Assembly (NCBI RefSeq): GCF_900105165.1
Contig: NZ_LT629740.1
Location: 1,736,001 to 1,800,000 of the forward strand
Length of the DNA: 64,000 bases
Source: Mucilaginibacter mallensis
GTDB taxonomy: Bacteria; Bacteroidota; Bacteroidia; Sphingobacteriales; Sphingobacteriaceae
Direction of reading: 5' to 3'
Below, piece by piece: positions 1 to 9,444 of this stretch. Position numbers and translations under genes: made by a program. How positions within the stretch are numbered: position 1 is the stretch's first letter; each line of letters starts with the position of its first letter. The notes under the pieces were generated by a model, which was not told the origin of the DNA, did no database searches, and was given only the letters and a program-made list of their open reading frames with translations.

Positions 1-2
1 TC

Positions 3-77
3 AGCTGTGAAAAAATTGGTGAGGTTACCCTGAAAAACAAATCCAAGCCGGTTACCATTTACCAGGTATTGGAGTAA
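3..77 (+). CDS. C-terminal fragment, probable class III adenylate/guanylate cyclase
   Basis: A 24-codon open tail enters from the left edge and stops with TAA at 75-77. It reads SCEKIGEVTLKNKSKPVTIY then QVLE. The pattern GEVTLK-x-KSKPV-x-IYxVL is how many bacterial class III nucleotide cyclase domains end, so this is probably the end of such a gene. The catalytic part lies outside the window and nothing else can be judged. An unrelated protein with a similar beta-strand ending remains possible. Confidence 0.4.
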   Translation, partial: SCEKIGEVTLKNKSKPVTIYQVLE

Positions 78-184
78 AAGCATTACAAAGAATTTCTTCT
101 TAAATTCCCTCCCCATGGGGCTACTGTGAGTACACATCTTTTATAGTTAAATCATATAAAAAGCGCTGTCATTTCGAACGATAG

Positions 185-239
185 AGAGAAATCTTCTTCG
201 GTTTGCAAAGCGGTTATGCAAGGTGCAGAAGATTTCTCT
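185..239. repeat. Extragenic inverted repeat (13-nt perfect arms)
   Basis: AGAGAAATCTTCT at 185-197 is matched by its exact reverse complement at 227-239, around a 29-nt loop. It sits next to a GTCATTTCGAACGATAGAG segment at 168-186. Elements of this kind (start TCATTTCGA, arms GAGAAATCTTCT) are scattered between genes in many Bacteroidota genomes as REP-like repeats; that statement is from general knowledge. No T-run follows, so it is not a standard terminator. Confidence 0.6.
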
Positions 240-253
240 TTCGCGCCACCCAT

Positions 254-367
254 TTTTAGCGCAAGTCTTGTGCAATCGGCTATGAAGTGGCTGACTTGTG
301 CTTTCCAATATGCCAGAAAGCACAAGTCAGCCAGCGTTTGTTCCCCAACACAAGACTTGCGCTAAAA
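254..367. repeat. Nested double palindrome between cyclase tail and GH25 gene
   Basis: The outer arms are TTTTAGCGCAAGTCTTGTG at 254-272 and its perfect 19-nt reverse complement at 349-367. Inside them is a second perfect hairpin with 18-nt arms at 288-305 and 316-333 and a 10-nt loop. The two stems share an ACTTGTG/CACAAGT-type core. A shortened copy of the outer edge, TTGCGCTAAAATTA, recurs at 407-420. The structure could form a long cruciform. It resembles a REP/BIME or MITE-like element; no protein-coding content is seen. Confidence 0.65.
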
Positions 368-464
368 GGGGAGTGTGGTATCCTGTGCAATGGCAGGGAG
401 GAGTATTTGCGCTAAAATTAATCTGAAACCCTAACCCAAATAGAACTTTCATTACCTTTGCTGC

Positions 465-1370
465 GTGGCGACCCCTAAAAAACCTGTATCAAAAAAGCCT
501 GTTGCTGAAAAACTGATTACAGGAAGATCTGTTCCGAAAAAAACTGTTACAAGGAAACCTGCTGCCAAAAAGAAGGCCGGTAATTCTAATACAACATGGA
601 AAATTGCAATAGCAGGCCTGTTAATCATCCTGTTATCGCCGTTTTATTATGGGTATGTGCTCAAAATGTTCTCATCAACCTGGCAATGGTTCATGGATAC
701 CGGCGAGAATCCGTATTACCGTGTTTATAAGAGCTTTAATATCCGAATCCCTAATAAGTACCAGGTGCATGGCATTGATGTCTCCTACGCACAGGGAAAG
801 ATAAACTGGCCAAAGGTTAAGGCCATGGAAGAGGATAGCGTACACGTAAGCTTCGCGTTTATTAAAGCAAGCGAGGGTTTACTCAAGGTTGATCCCTATT
901 TTAAGCGTAACTGGCGCGAAGCGCCAAAAGCTGGGATTACTTGTGGCCCGTATCATTTTTTTCGCTCAAACAAAAACGGATTATGGCAGGCGCGTTTCTT
1001 TCTGCAAAATTTTACCCTTGAGGCCGGCGATCTGCCACCTGTTGTTGATATTGAAACCCTTGACGGCGTTAAGCCCGAAGCCATGCGAAAGGAGCTGCAG
1101 GCGTTTTTAACTTATGTTGAGGTACATGCAAAGGTAAAACCACTCATATATACCACCTTAAGTTTTTATGCTGATTATATGGCGGGATATTTTGATAATT
1201 ATCACTTGTGGATAGCCCATTATAACCAGCAGGACCTTACCGTAGGCCCGGCTAACTGGCTGTTTTGGCAACACTCCGATAAAGCCAGCATCAACGGCAT
1301 TTACCACGCTGTTGATTTTGACGCATTTAAAGGTGATAGCCTGGCATTTACCAAACTATTAGTTCCGTAA
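465..1370 (+). CDS. Membrane-anchored GH25 muramidase (lysozyme family)
   Basis: A 301-residue protein that would hydrolyse the beta-1,4 bonds of peptidoglycan. Residues 1-42 are very rich in Lys, Pro and Thr with repeats like VSKKPVA and VTRKPAA. One membrane segment lies near 46-66, so the enzyme domain faces the periplasm from an inner-membrane anchor. The GH25 fold runs from about 100 to 300: GIDVSYAQ with Asp105, and the catalytic VVDIET with Asp195 and Glu197. The start is GTG at 465, because the frame is closed upstream and there is no useful ATG before the membrane segment. A match to the Bacteroidota -7 element (TACCTTTG, 453-460) ends only 4 nt before the start, which would imply a leaderless message if used. 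It converges on the DUF4397 gene. Confidence 0.85.
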   Translation: MATPKKPVSKKPVAEKLITGRSVPKKTVTRKPAAKKKAGNSNTTWKIAIAGLLIILLSPFYYGYVLKMFSSTWQWFMDTGENPYYRVYKSFNIRIPNKYQVHGIDVSYAQGKINWPKVKAMEEDSVHVSFAFIKASEGLLKVDPYFKRNWREAPKAGITCGPYHFFRSNKNGLWQARFFLQNFTLEAGDLPPVVDIETLDGVKPEAMRKELQAFLTYVEVHAKVKPLIYTTLSFYADYMAGYFDNYHLWIAHYNQQDLTVGPANWLFWQHSDKASINGIYHAVDFDAFKGDSLAFTKLLVP

Positions 1371-1409
1371 ATAGCAGGCTATCAATTCTTTTTTGAGTAT
1401 CAGCTTAAT

Positions 1410-2126
1410 TTAGAAAGCAGCATTTTGCATAGCACCAACGCTAAGCGGGGTAGTGCCGGTCGCACCTGGAACACCATAAAGCCAGATGGTATAAGCAGCA
1501 TCTGCTGCAAGCGTAATATTAGGCAGGGTAGCCAGCACAGTACTTGTACCTGCCTGGAGCACCTGTAAAGTATCATTTGTCATAACCGGGGCAGGAACGA
1601 ATTTTGTATAGCCTTTGTAACTTACATTGCTTATCAGTACCGTTCCTTTTTTAACAACCACATCAACCGCTGGCGCATTTGCGCTTGCATTTACAAAACG
1701 GATAGATGAGTTATTTGATCCGGGTGGATTTAAGGTATCAGCCAGTAAAATAAAATCAGGCGTTTTTATAGAATTGGCAAGTAACAATGTATAATAATGG
1801 TTTGCAGTTAAGGTTACATTATCAGTAGCAAGTTTGGTACTTGTACCGTTTGAATTGAAACTAAAAGCTACGTTGCCAGCATATGAATTAAAATAGGCTA
1901 GTCCACTGCCATAATTAATGGCGGTTGTGTTCAGCACGGTGCTGTTTTCATAAAAATCAAGCAAGGGTGCATCCGGCGATGCGTCAATAACCGCCAATAC
2001 AGCCACGGGGGTATTTGTTTGGCTATTATTTGGAGTTTTTGTACATGATGAAAATGTTACAGCCAATATCATCACCAGCCCTAAAGTAACATACCACCTT
2101 TTTGAATTTTGTAAATTATTTTGCAT
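1410..2126 (-). CDS. DUF4397 domain lipoprotein
   Basis: A 238-residue lipoprotein. The N-terminal signal ends in a lipobox around FSSC (Cys near residue 28), so it should be lipidated and carried to the outer membrane. From about residue 40 it has the DUF4397 pattern: AVIDASPDAPLLDFYENST, a YYTLLLANS strand, then a second module with IRFVNASANAPAVDVVV. These are beta-rich repeats found in secreted proteins of Bacteroidota, with no known function. It lies 146 nt downstream of the macroglobulin/plug gene on the same strand. It may be the last gene of that unit or have its own promoter; no clear promoter was found in the gap. Confidence 0.8.
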   Translation of the reverse strand: MQNNLQNSKRWYVTLGLVMILAVTFSSCTKTPNNSQTNTPVAVLAVIDASPDAPLLDFYENSTVLNTTAINYGSGLAYFNSYAGNVAFSFNSNGTSTKLATDNVTLTANHYYTLLLANSIKTPDFILLADTLNPPGSNNSSIRFVNASANAPAVDVVVKKGTVLISNVSYKGYTKFVPAPVMTNDTLQVLQAGTSTVLATLPNITLAADAAYTIWLYGVPGATGTTPLSVGAMQNAAF

Positions 2127-2272
2127 AGTATTTAATTTAAATTGGATGCTCCTTAGCTATACTTACAGCCAGGTTAATCATTACTTACAACGTAAAAAAT
2201 TGCTGGTTCGTATTATAGCCTGGGCAAATAACAAAAAATCAGGTTGATAGGCAAAGATAAAGTATACAGTTG

Positions 2273-4657
2273 CTATTTTACAACGCTAAATGTAAAGATG
2301 CTGCTACCTGCCTCACCATTGGCTGTTAAACCCTGTATTACGCCGATATACTGACCTGTTTTATCAGAGGTATAAAAACTGAGGCTGTTTTTACCTTTCA
2401 AGCCCGTGGTTATATAAGGTGCCCAGTAAAGTACATTCCTGAAATCGGGTATGCGGCTGGCATAAGCTTTTTCGGTATCATATGCCGGTGCGTAAAACTC
2501 ACGCTGTAGTTCAAGGCCTTCATAATCAAGCACCACCGCGTGCGGGTCAATCTCTACACCGCCAAGGTCGCCTTTATAGGTTGTAAAACTAAATATCCCT
2601 TCCTCAACTGATGGCCCCCAATAATAAGTAAATGGCATATCTTCCAGCTTGCGTATTTTAAGCGGATCGGCTGCGAATAACTTATCGACATCAAAAAATG
2701 GTATCCCATCTATCAGTATCATTGGGTCGGTATCACTTAAATAAGAGGGGTTATTAGCATTTAGAACCTTTATGTGGAAATGATTTTTAGGGTGGATTAT
2801 ATTCCCTTCGCTTACATACTCGCGCATTACCTCTTCCATTGTTGTAAAGCGGGTATAGTTATCTAAAAGATAGGTTTTGTAAGGTATGCCGAAAAACGCG
2901 CTGCTATCAATATGCGGGTCATAAAATTGCCTTAATTTGGTGCTGCTATAAATGTTTTGCACCTGCATGCCCAGGCTTTGATCTTCAATAGCAGTTTGCA
3001 TACCGGCGCTGATGTTTAGATGCGGTAACGCTGTTTTAGCATATTGTTCCGAAAACGGATTGGCTATGTCAATACGGTAATTGGTATCAACCCGCGTATT
3101 GGTTTGAACCACTATTTCGCCCGGGCCATAGAAATTCTTCATGTTGAATAGCAAATGCCCAAGCGAATCACTGTAGGAGGTATACATTTGCACCTTTTTA
3201 CCCGGAATAGCCAGGTAGGTCATGATGCTTTTTGCGGGAGTATTAGTTAGCGTGCTGGTTATTTTCGCCAGGATAATTGGTCCGTTAAATTCAGGCAGAA
3301 AGCTGAATTCAGGTTGTTTGCTATTTAAAATGTCTTTCCAGTCAAATCTTCTCCAGCCCTGTGTAAGCATCAGGTTATCAATTGCCTCATCTGTTTCAGC
3401 ACTCTTAAAATAATAATCCGGCGATTCTATATTTCCTTTCAGATCGGAGCTCAACCATAAATAATTCTGTATGTTTTCCTGATCGGGATGTTGTAATGAA
3501 TCAAGCCGGTAAACAGCTAACGACAGGCCGGCAACTACCGGGTTACTGTTGCCATTCTTAGCGTCAATGGCAATATTTACCTTTTTTCGTGTATTGTATT
3601 CCTGCTGATCGGCTGCGGCGCTAATCATTAGCTTTTTAGCCGGGCGTTTAAAGTATAACCTTTCACATACCGGCTGCCGTTCATTATTAAAAACGGTTAG
3701 CTGTGATATGCCATCACCCAATTTACTTTTATCGACATTAAATGCAGCACTGCCATTACTAACCGTTGCAGACTCAATCACCTTAACCGAGCCACGGGTA
3801 TGCGCAAAAAGGTAAACAGTTGGGGTGGTTAGGGTTGTATTAACAGCAACCGCTAACGATCCGCTACCATTATCCTTTACGCTCATTACATAGCCATTCT
3901 CATTTATAGCCGGCAGGTCTTTTTGAATGGTTTTGCCTGCTATTTTTATAATGGCATGGTAGGTGGTGTGGTTATCAGGCTTTAAGGTAAAATGACCCAT
4001 GCCAAACTTGTATGGCGTAAAGCGGACTACAGTATCATTGTTTTTATCAAGTATGGCGCCGGTAAAATTTACGCCTTTGCCCCATTGGTCGCTTACCTTA
4101 AAACCTACTACACTGGCAATACCGTTAAGCAGATTACCGCCTTCGGGGAAGAATTGTGCATCATAGTCGGGAGTAGCTTTAGCTTCAACATCAGGGGATT
4201 TTAGTGGATTTATAATGAGCAGCCTTTTATAAAAGTAATAATCCGGGCTAAAATTTTTCATCCAGTTGGTATAAGCCCTTAGTGTAAAATTACCTGTTGC
4301 CAGTGTTACAGGTATAAAAAGCGAGCCGCTGCCTGCGCCATTATCCAGGGCTATTTTTGCCTGCATAACCGCGTTTTGGTTGTTGTCTAAAACTTCAACA
4401 TACGCTACCTTACTTAAATCTACAGGCTTGTGGTTTATGCCATCAACATAATATAGTTTAAACCATATCAGCTCACCGGCAGTGTAGGCGTTTTTATCGG
4501 TATGCACATACAGCTTTTCCTGTAGGGTATTGGAGTTATATTGATTGAAATTATTTTGCACATCGGGCAATGCGGCAGGGGCCTGGGAATAGCCTGCCGT
4601 TATGGATAATAACAGTAATGAAAATAAGCAAATGATATTTCTTATATGTTTTCTCAT
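2273..4657 (-). CDS. Secreted macroglobulin-like (MG2) protein with C-terminal plug-like domain
   Basis: A 794-residue exported protein with a signal peptide of about 25 residues ending near GYSQA. Residues about 45-155 resemble the MG2 domain of alpha-2-macroglobulins: EKLYVHTDKNAYTAGELIWF, then FTLRAYTNWMKN. Further beta-sandwich material follows. Near the end, the stretch PMILIDGIPFFDVDKLFAAD, followed by EEGIFSFTTYKGD, looks like the plug domain of a TonB-dependent receptor (compare PLYVIDGVP...GVILITTKKG of SusC proteins). No beta-barrel follows. Bacteroidota proteins of this layout are often annotated as plug-domain or hypothetical proteins and their role is unknown. It lies 55 nt after the DUF4249 gene and probably shares its transcript. 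No thioester motif was seen, so a true protease-trapping macroglobulin is unlikely. Confidence 0.7.
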   Translation of the reverse strand: MRKHIRNIICLFSLLLLSITAGYSQAPAALPDVQNNFNQYNSNTLQEKLYVHTDKNAYTAGELIWFKLYYVDGINHKPVDLSKVAYVEVLDNNQNAVMQAKIALDNGAGSGSLFIPVTLATGNFTLRAYTNWMKNFSPDYYFYKRLLIINPLKSPDVEAKATPDYDAQFFPEGGNLLNGIASVVGFKVSDQWGKGVNFTGAILDKNNDTVVRFTPYKFGMGHFTLKPDNHTTYHAIIKIAGKTIQKDLPAINENGYVMSVKDNGSGSLAVAVNTTLTTPTVYLFAHTRGSVKVIESATVSNGSAAFNVDKSKLGDGISQLTVFNNERQPVCERLYFKRPAKKLMISAAADQQEYNTRKKVNIAIDAKNGNSNPVVAGLSLAVYRLDSLQHPDQENIQNYLWLSSDLKGNIESPDYYFKSAETDEAIDNLMLTQGWRRFDWKDILNSKQPEFSFLPEFNGPIILAKITSTLTNTPAKSIMTYLAIPGKKVQMYTSYSDSLGHLLFNMKNFYGPGEIVVQTNTRVDTNYRIDIANPFSEQYAKTALPHLNISAGMQTAIEDQSLGMQVQNIYSSTKLRQFYDPHIDSSAFFGIPYKTYLLDNYTRFTTMEEVMREYVSEGNIIHPKNHFHIKVLNANNPSYLSDTDPMILIDGIPFFDVDKLFAADPLKIRKLEDMPFTYYWGPSVEEGIFSFTTYKGDLGGVEIDPHAVVLDYEGLELQREFYAPAYDTEKAYASRIPDFRNVLYWAPYITTGLKGKNSLSFYTSDKTGQYIGVIQGLTANGEAGSSIFTFSVVK

Positions 4658-4712
4658 CGTTTGTTCAACTCAATAATTGCGATCATATTTTTGCACGATA
4701 TTATCTTGTTTA

Positions 4713-5888
4713 TTATTGCCAGAAACTTGGTTTAGTTAAAGACCCGCGTATACTGCAATCAGCACAGGCAGCATCGGAGTAAGTATAACCAATAGGGTTT
4801 GGGCCCAATCCGAATACCGCATATACAGCTATATTAGTAGTGGGGTACGGCACCAAATTCTGTAAAACCTGATTTACGGGATCTGACCCCTTACTCAGAT
4901 ACAAGGCAGTATCCAGTCCGCAACTATAAGGGTAGGTGGGTGGCCAGGTAGGGAGCTGCGAATTGTTTATATATACTCTTTTTTGCTGAACTGTTCCTGC
5001 TGAAATATACCCAATCACCGGTAATGTAGCATCGGTTGTGCAATGAATGTTCCCGGTAAGCTGCGAGGGCTGGGCATCAAAAATACTACCCAATTGTTCC
5101 GTATTTTTTTTCAGTATGGTGTAATAATTATACCCATCGCTGGTCATGGCATATTGTTTAAGCAGTATGCTGTATCTCGATTCTATTTTTTCTGATGTTG
5201 CTGGTATAAAAATAATAGGGTTTTGATAGATCACATCCTTTGAAAGCTTAGCCGATGATCCTAAAGTTATAACTGTTGATATACTGCTGCCCCAGCACTG
5301 GTAAATTTTCTTGTCTGGTGTACGCGGAACCACATCCGTACTATCATTTGATATCCATTCCGAATCATATTTTGCATGGAAGATCCATGTTTCATTATAA
5401 TCCCAGCGGTAATAATGTGTATTGTTTTTTGGGTCGTGCGTATTTATATATATTTGTATGCCATTATTCAGTATGGTAAAACCAATGCTGTCAATAGGAG
5501 GGGTCGCGATGGCCGGCACATAGTCTGATAGAAACGCTTTACCATCTGACGTGCCAATACTTAGCCTGTATTTGTGGGTATTATCTAAAGTTAGCGGCGC
5601 GCTTGCATACTGCCCGTTGCCAATGCTGTGTAAATTGTAGGTTTGATTTTGATCGCTTTGTATAGCCACAGTTGCATTTAACTCCGGATTTATGGTTACG
5701 CCAGATGAAAGATTAACCGTGCGGCTCAGCCTGATGACCGTTGAATCGCTACCGGTATTTATAACCCCTTCAACAACCAAATAATTATTATTACTGCTGA
5801 TAACGTTAGGGGTATATGGTTTTTTGCACCCCAATGCCCATATGGCTATTATACCACACCAAATAATATATTTCCCGTTCTTTTTCAT
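4713..5888 (-). CDS. DUF4249 family outer-membrane lipoprotein
   Basis: A 391-residue lipoprotein. The signal ends in a lipobox (ALGC, Cys near 21) followed by KKPYTPNV. The DUF4249 signature comes next: NYLVVEGVINTGSDSTVIRL and a short Cys-containing C-terminus (CADCSIRGSLTKPSFW). In Bacteroidota this family is almost always encoded directly after a TonB-dependent receptor, as here, where the gap is only 3 nt. It is presumed to be the surface partner of that receptor, loosely comparable to SusD but unrelated in sequence. The ligand is unknown. Confidence 0.88.
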   Translation of the reverse strand: MKKNGKYIIWCGIIAIWALGCKKPYTPNVISSNNNYLVVEGVINTGSDSTVIRLSRTVNLSSGVTINPELNATVAIQSDQNQTYNLHSIGNGQYASAPLTLDNTHKYRLSIGTSDGKAFLSDYVPAIATPPIDSIGFTILNNGIQIYINTHDPKNNTHYYRWDYNETWIFHAKYDSEWISNDSTDVVPRTPDKKIYQCWGSSISTVITLGSSAKLSKDVIYQNPIIFIPATSEKIESRYSILLKQYAMTSDGYNYYTILKKNTEQLGSIFDAQPSQLTGNIHCTTDATLPVIGYISAGTVQQKRVYINNSQLPTWPPTYPYSCGLDTALYLSKGSDPVNQVLQNLVPYPTTNIAVYAVFGLGPNPIGYTYSDAACADCSIRGSLTKPSFWQ

Positions 5889-5891
5889 TGC

Positions 5892-8687
5892 CTAAAAGCG
5901 TATATTATAGTTAATAAAAGGTATTGGTTTAGCAAAAATTGATAGCTGGTAACCATTTATTGAACCGCCTTGTTCTGTAAAATAGGTAGAGTAAGCATTG
6001 GCACGGCCGGTTAAGTTATAAACGCCAAACGTCCACGAGTTATGAAAACGCTGGTGAACTTTATGGTTCCCCTCAATATTCACCGAAAAATCCGACCGGA
6101 AATAATCTGGTATACGGTAAGCATTCCTGTCGGAGTAATATACACGCTCGGCATTATCATAATAATATTTAGCTACCGGCAATGTAATAGGGCGGCCGGT
6201 GCTGTATACCACGTTTAATGATACGCTGTACCTGTGGGTAAAGCGGTAATTGCCTGTAAAATTAAAATCATTCGGCTTATCGTAATTTGCCGGATAGTAA
6301 TTGCCATTGTTGATCAATTCGCCTGCGTAAGGGTCGTCCTGCCTTAAAAAAGTGCGTGAGTAGGTATAACTTACCCATCCGTTTAGCTTACCCTCGGTTT
6401 TTTTAACCAAAAATTCCACGCCATATGCTTTGCCCTGTGTGTTTATCACATCCTGTTCAATATGATCGTTCAATAATAGGCTAGCGCCGCTCTTATAATC
6501 CAGGTAATTCCTTATCCGTTTATAGTACACTTCAACCGAAGTTTCAATAGTGTTCGATTGCATGTTTTTATAGACACCTAAGGATACCTGGTCGCCGGTT
6601 TGGGGCTTGATATTAGGGTCGCTCAGCTTATAAACATCGGTAGGGGATATAGCCGTAGTGTTTGATAGCAGGTGGATATATTGCGTTAACGTATTGTAAC
6701 TGGCCTTAAGCGACGTATTATCATTAAGGTTATACCTTGCCGATGCCCTTATCTCGGGCCTGCTATAGGTTTTAATTATCTTGTTTTTGCCATAGGTAAC
6801 ACTATCCAGCACATTTGAGCTTTGCTTAGGCAGGTTTGGCGCGTAATAATCAACCGTTTGGGCGCCCAGGTAATTATATATGGAATACCGTACACCCAGA
6901 TTTACGGTGAAGTTTGGTGTTATATCATATTTATCACCAAAATATAGAGCGCTTTCCAGGGCCTGTTCAGCAGGTACAACATCGGGTACAACTAATGATT
7001 TGTTATTGTACGGTTCTTCATCTCCTGAATGCAGCTTATAATGTATCGAGCTCAGCCCAAAATCGATGGTATTTTTGCGTGTTACATAATAGGTGAAATC
7101 GGCCTTAAGGTTTGATTGGTTGATGTTATAATTCAGGTTATATCCATTTACAGGGTTTGCATCGCTTGATACTGAGTACTGGTAACGGTCATAACCCACA
7201 AGGAACACACTGAAAAGCTTGTCGTTAAAATTGTGTTTCCATTTGATGTTTGCATTTTTATTACCATAACTGTAAGCAGTATCGCTATTCAGCTTAAACT
7301 GGTCATGACTTAAGTAACCGTTCACATAAATATTGTTCTTATCATTTATCTGATGACTTATGCCCAGGTTAACATCATAAAATGATGCCTCACTGTGTTT
7401 ATACTCTTCGGGTAGCATACTGAGTAGCCAATCAGAGTAGGAGGTACGCGCGCCTAAAATAAATGATGTTTTATCCTTTATTATTGGCCCTTCAATATTT
7501 ATGCGGCTGGTTAAAAGACCAATGCCTGCAGTTCCGGTGAAGAGTTTTTTGTTTCCCTCACGGTCAGTTACATCAAGTACCGATGCTAAACGGCCTCCAT
7601 ATTTTTCGGGGATACTACTTTTGTATAATTCAACATCTTTTACAATATCAGGGTCAAATGCAGAGAAGAACCCGAAGAAATGCGAAGGGTTATAAATGGT
7701 AGCATCATTCAGTAATATCAGGTTCTGATCGGCAGATCCGCCACGCACATTAAACCCGGTTGTTGCTTCACCAACAGACTGCACACCCGGTAAGGTTAAA
7801 ACAACCCGCAATATATCGGCCTCGCCAAATACTGCCGGCACCTGTTTAATACTCTTTATATCCAGCTTGTTAGTGCCCATCTCTGTGCTCCGCACATTGG
7901 CAACTTTATCGGCAGATATTTTTACTTCCTTTAAGGCGAATACCTGTTCCTGCATCTCAATATTTAAACGGCCTTCGCTGTATAAAATAATCTGCCGCTT
8001 TGTATCGCGCATGCCAATGCCATGTATAATAAGCGTTTGCCTGCCACGCGGCAGTGTAATGGTATAATAGCCAAACTGGTCGGTTACCACACCGGTTTTG
8101 GTATCGGCAACAACAATGCTGGCCCCCACAACGGATTCGCCCGATTTAATATCCTTTACATAACCTGATAGTATGGAATTACCGGGTTGTATGTTATTAG
8201 TTTTTAAACCAATTTCATAAGTTTTGTTCTCAATAGTTGCTTCTGTGGCCGGTGCTTCTTTATCGCCGCTAAATTCAGTAGCTGTTACAGCGGTTGCTGC
8301 TGCAACCCCAGGTAGTACCTGATTGTTATGCCCGGGCCTGGTATTATTAAAATAGCCGGATGCCAGCCCGGTTTTTATCTGTTTGCCTTTTGTTAAAAAT
8401 ACCTGTGCCGCTTCGGGGATAATGGTGTAATGATAAACTGTATTGTTAAAAGCCATCCCCAGTATGGTTGCTAACGGTTTATCGTTTACCTGCAGGGTTA
8501 TTTTCAGGCTATCGAACTGTGCTGTATCTACATAAAAATGATAGCCGCTTTTTGCTTCAAGCTCATCAACAAAAGCTTCTATTTTAGTTTGCTGAAAGTT
8601 TACACTGATGTTTTTTTCAGGCGCGTTTTGTGCCGAAAGCAGTTTTACAATGAACAGAAATACGATAAATAAGTAGGCTCTCTTCAT
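5892..8687 (-). CDS. TonB-dependent receptor with N-terminal STN domain
   Basis: A 931-residue outer-membrane receptor. Order: signal peptide (1-19), STN secretin/TonB short domain (about 25-105, NISVNFQQTKIEAFVDELEA), a carboxypeptidase-regulatory-like beta domain (about 170-250, LSGYVKDIKSGESVVGASIV), plug (about 265-375, VFGEADILRVVLTLPGVQS and FNVRGGSADQNLILLNDATI), then a 22-strand-type barrel ending in an aromatic residue. The STN domain normally signals to a FecR-type anti-sigma factor, but no FecI/FecR pair is in the window. It sits between an unknown secreted protein (1 nt away) and the DUF4249 lipoprotein (3 nt away), so the three are clearly one operon. The imported substrate is not evident. 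Confidence 0.92.
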   Translation of the reverse strand: MKRAYLFIVFLFIVKLLSAQNAPEKNISVNFQQTKIEAFVDELEAKSGYHFYVDTAQFDSLKITLQVNDKPLATILGMAFNNTVYHYTIIPEAAQVFLTKGKQIKTGLASGYFNNTRPGHNNQVLPGVAAATAVTATEFSGDKEAPATEATIENKTYEIGLKTNNIQPGNSILSGYVKDIKSGESVVGASIVVADTKTGVVTDQFGYYTITLPRGRQTLIIHGIGMRDTKRQIILYSEGRLNIEMQEQVFALKEVKISADKVANVRSTEMGTNKLDIKSIKQVPAVFGEADILRVVLTLPGVQSVGEATTGFNVRGGSADQNLILLNDATIYNPSHFFGFFSAFDPDIVKDVELYKSSIPEKYGGRLASVLDVTDREGNKKLFTGTAGIGLLTSRINIEGPIIKDKTSFILGARTSYSDWLLSMLPEEYKHSEASFYDVNLGISHQINDKNNIYVNGYLSHDQFKLNSDTAYSYGNKNANIKWKHNFNDKLFSVFLVGYDRYQYSVSSDANPVNGYNLNYNINQSNLKADFTYYVTRKNTIDFGLSSIHYKLHSGDEEPYNNKSLVVPDVVPAEQALESALYFGDKYDITPNFTVNLGVRYSIYNYLGAQTVDYYAPNLPKQSSNVLDSVTYGKNKIIKTYSRPEIRASARYNLNDNTSLKASYNTLTQYIHLLSNTTAISPTDVYKLSDPNIKPQTGDQVSLGVYKNMQSNTIETSVEVYYKRIRNYLDYKSGASLLLNDHIEQDVINTQGKAYGVEFLVKKTEGKLNGWVSYTYSRTFLRQDDPYAGELINNGNYYPANYDKPNDFNFTGNYRFTHRYSVSLNVVYSTGRPITLPVAKYYYDNAERVYYSDRNAYRIPDYFRSDFSVNIEGNHKVHQRFHNSWTFGVYNLTGRANAYSTYFTEQGGSINGYQLSIFAKPIPFINYNIRF

Positions 8688-8688
8688 A

Positions 8689-9444
8689 TTAATCGGTTAA
8701 TTGGTCATAATATGCTGCTACCTTAGCCATCGCGTCTTCGCGCTGGTATTTCTTGAACTTTAGCTTGTTTGCTTTTATAAACTGTTGCAGTTCTTTCTTT
8801 TTATCCTTTAATACATCAAGAAATGAGCCCTCGCTGCTCACACTATAATATCTGCCGTTTTTATACAGGTAATAATTCAGGCTGGATAAAAAATAAGAGT
8901 CGAGCGACCCTGCAAAGCCCTGGGCTGTTTGTATACTTTTTTCCCTCCGGGCCAAAACCTGTATTTTACCGCCATATAACTGGTCGTAATAACCGGATCT
9001 GACTGAATTGGTGCTTGTAGAGTCCGTTTTAATATTAACAAAGTGATGGTCAAGCATATCAAAGCTGCTTACCCTTTCTTTTAGTAAGGTTATTTTTAAT
9101 GCGCTGTTATATAGCTTAATAACTAATTCATCTTTAAAAAGGTCATAAAGCATGTTTACGTCCTTATACAGAACACCATCATACACCACTGTACCCGGGC
9201 TAAACGATGCATTATCAAATACATAGGCATTCCCTTTGAGCGCAGGATCATAAAATTCATAGGCCTTGCCATTATACAGCATGGATTGTGACCCAATAGT
9301 ACGGTAAAAATTATCGGTGATATTTGCGTACAAGGCTTGTTTACGATTTAAACTATCGGCAGCAATTGTTTGTGCTAATGCGGCGTTTTCAGCGAAAAGC
9401 ACGGCAATTACACACAGAAGTGATGCAGTATAGGTTTTTAACAT
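8689..9444 (-). CDS. Conserved secreted protein of unknown function, first gene of receptor operon
   Basis: A 251-residue protein with a signal peptide (about 1-24, cut after ALAQ). The mature part has many Tyr, Phe and Asp residues and probable beta-strands such as YNGKAYEFYDPALKGNAYVF and GVLYKDVNMLYDLF. It ends in a Lys-rich amphipathic helix (KKKELQQFIKANKLKFKKYQ). I do not recognise the family. Its stop codon is 1 nt from the start of the STN receptor, so the two are translationally linked. By position it may be a periplasmic or surface accessory of the receptor; that is inference only. Confidence 0.75.
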   Translation of the reverse strand: MLKTYTASLLCVIAVLFAENAALAQTIAADSLNRKQALYANITDNFYRTIGSQSMLYNGKAYEFYDPALKGNAYVFDNASFSPGTVVYDGVLYKDVNMLYDLFKDELVIKLYNSALKITLLKERVSSFDMLDHHFVNIKTDSTSTNSVRSGYYDQLYGGKIQVLARREKSIQTAQGFAGSLDSYFLSSLNYYLYKNGRYYSVSSEGSFLDVLKDKKKELQQFIKANKLKFKKYQREDAMAKVAAYYDQLTD

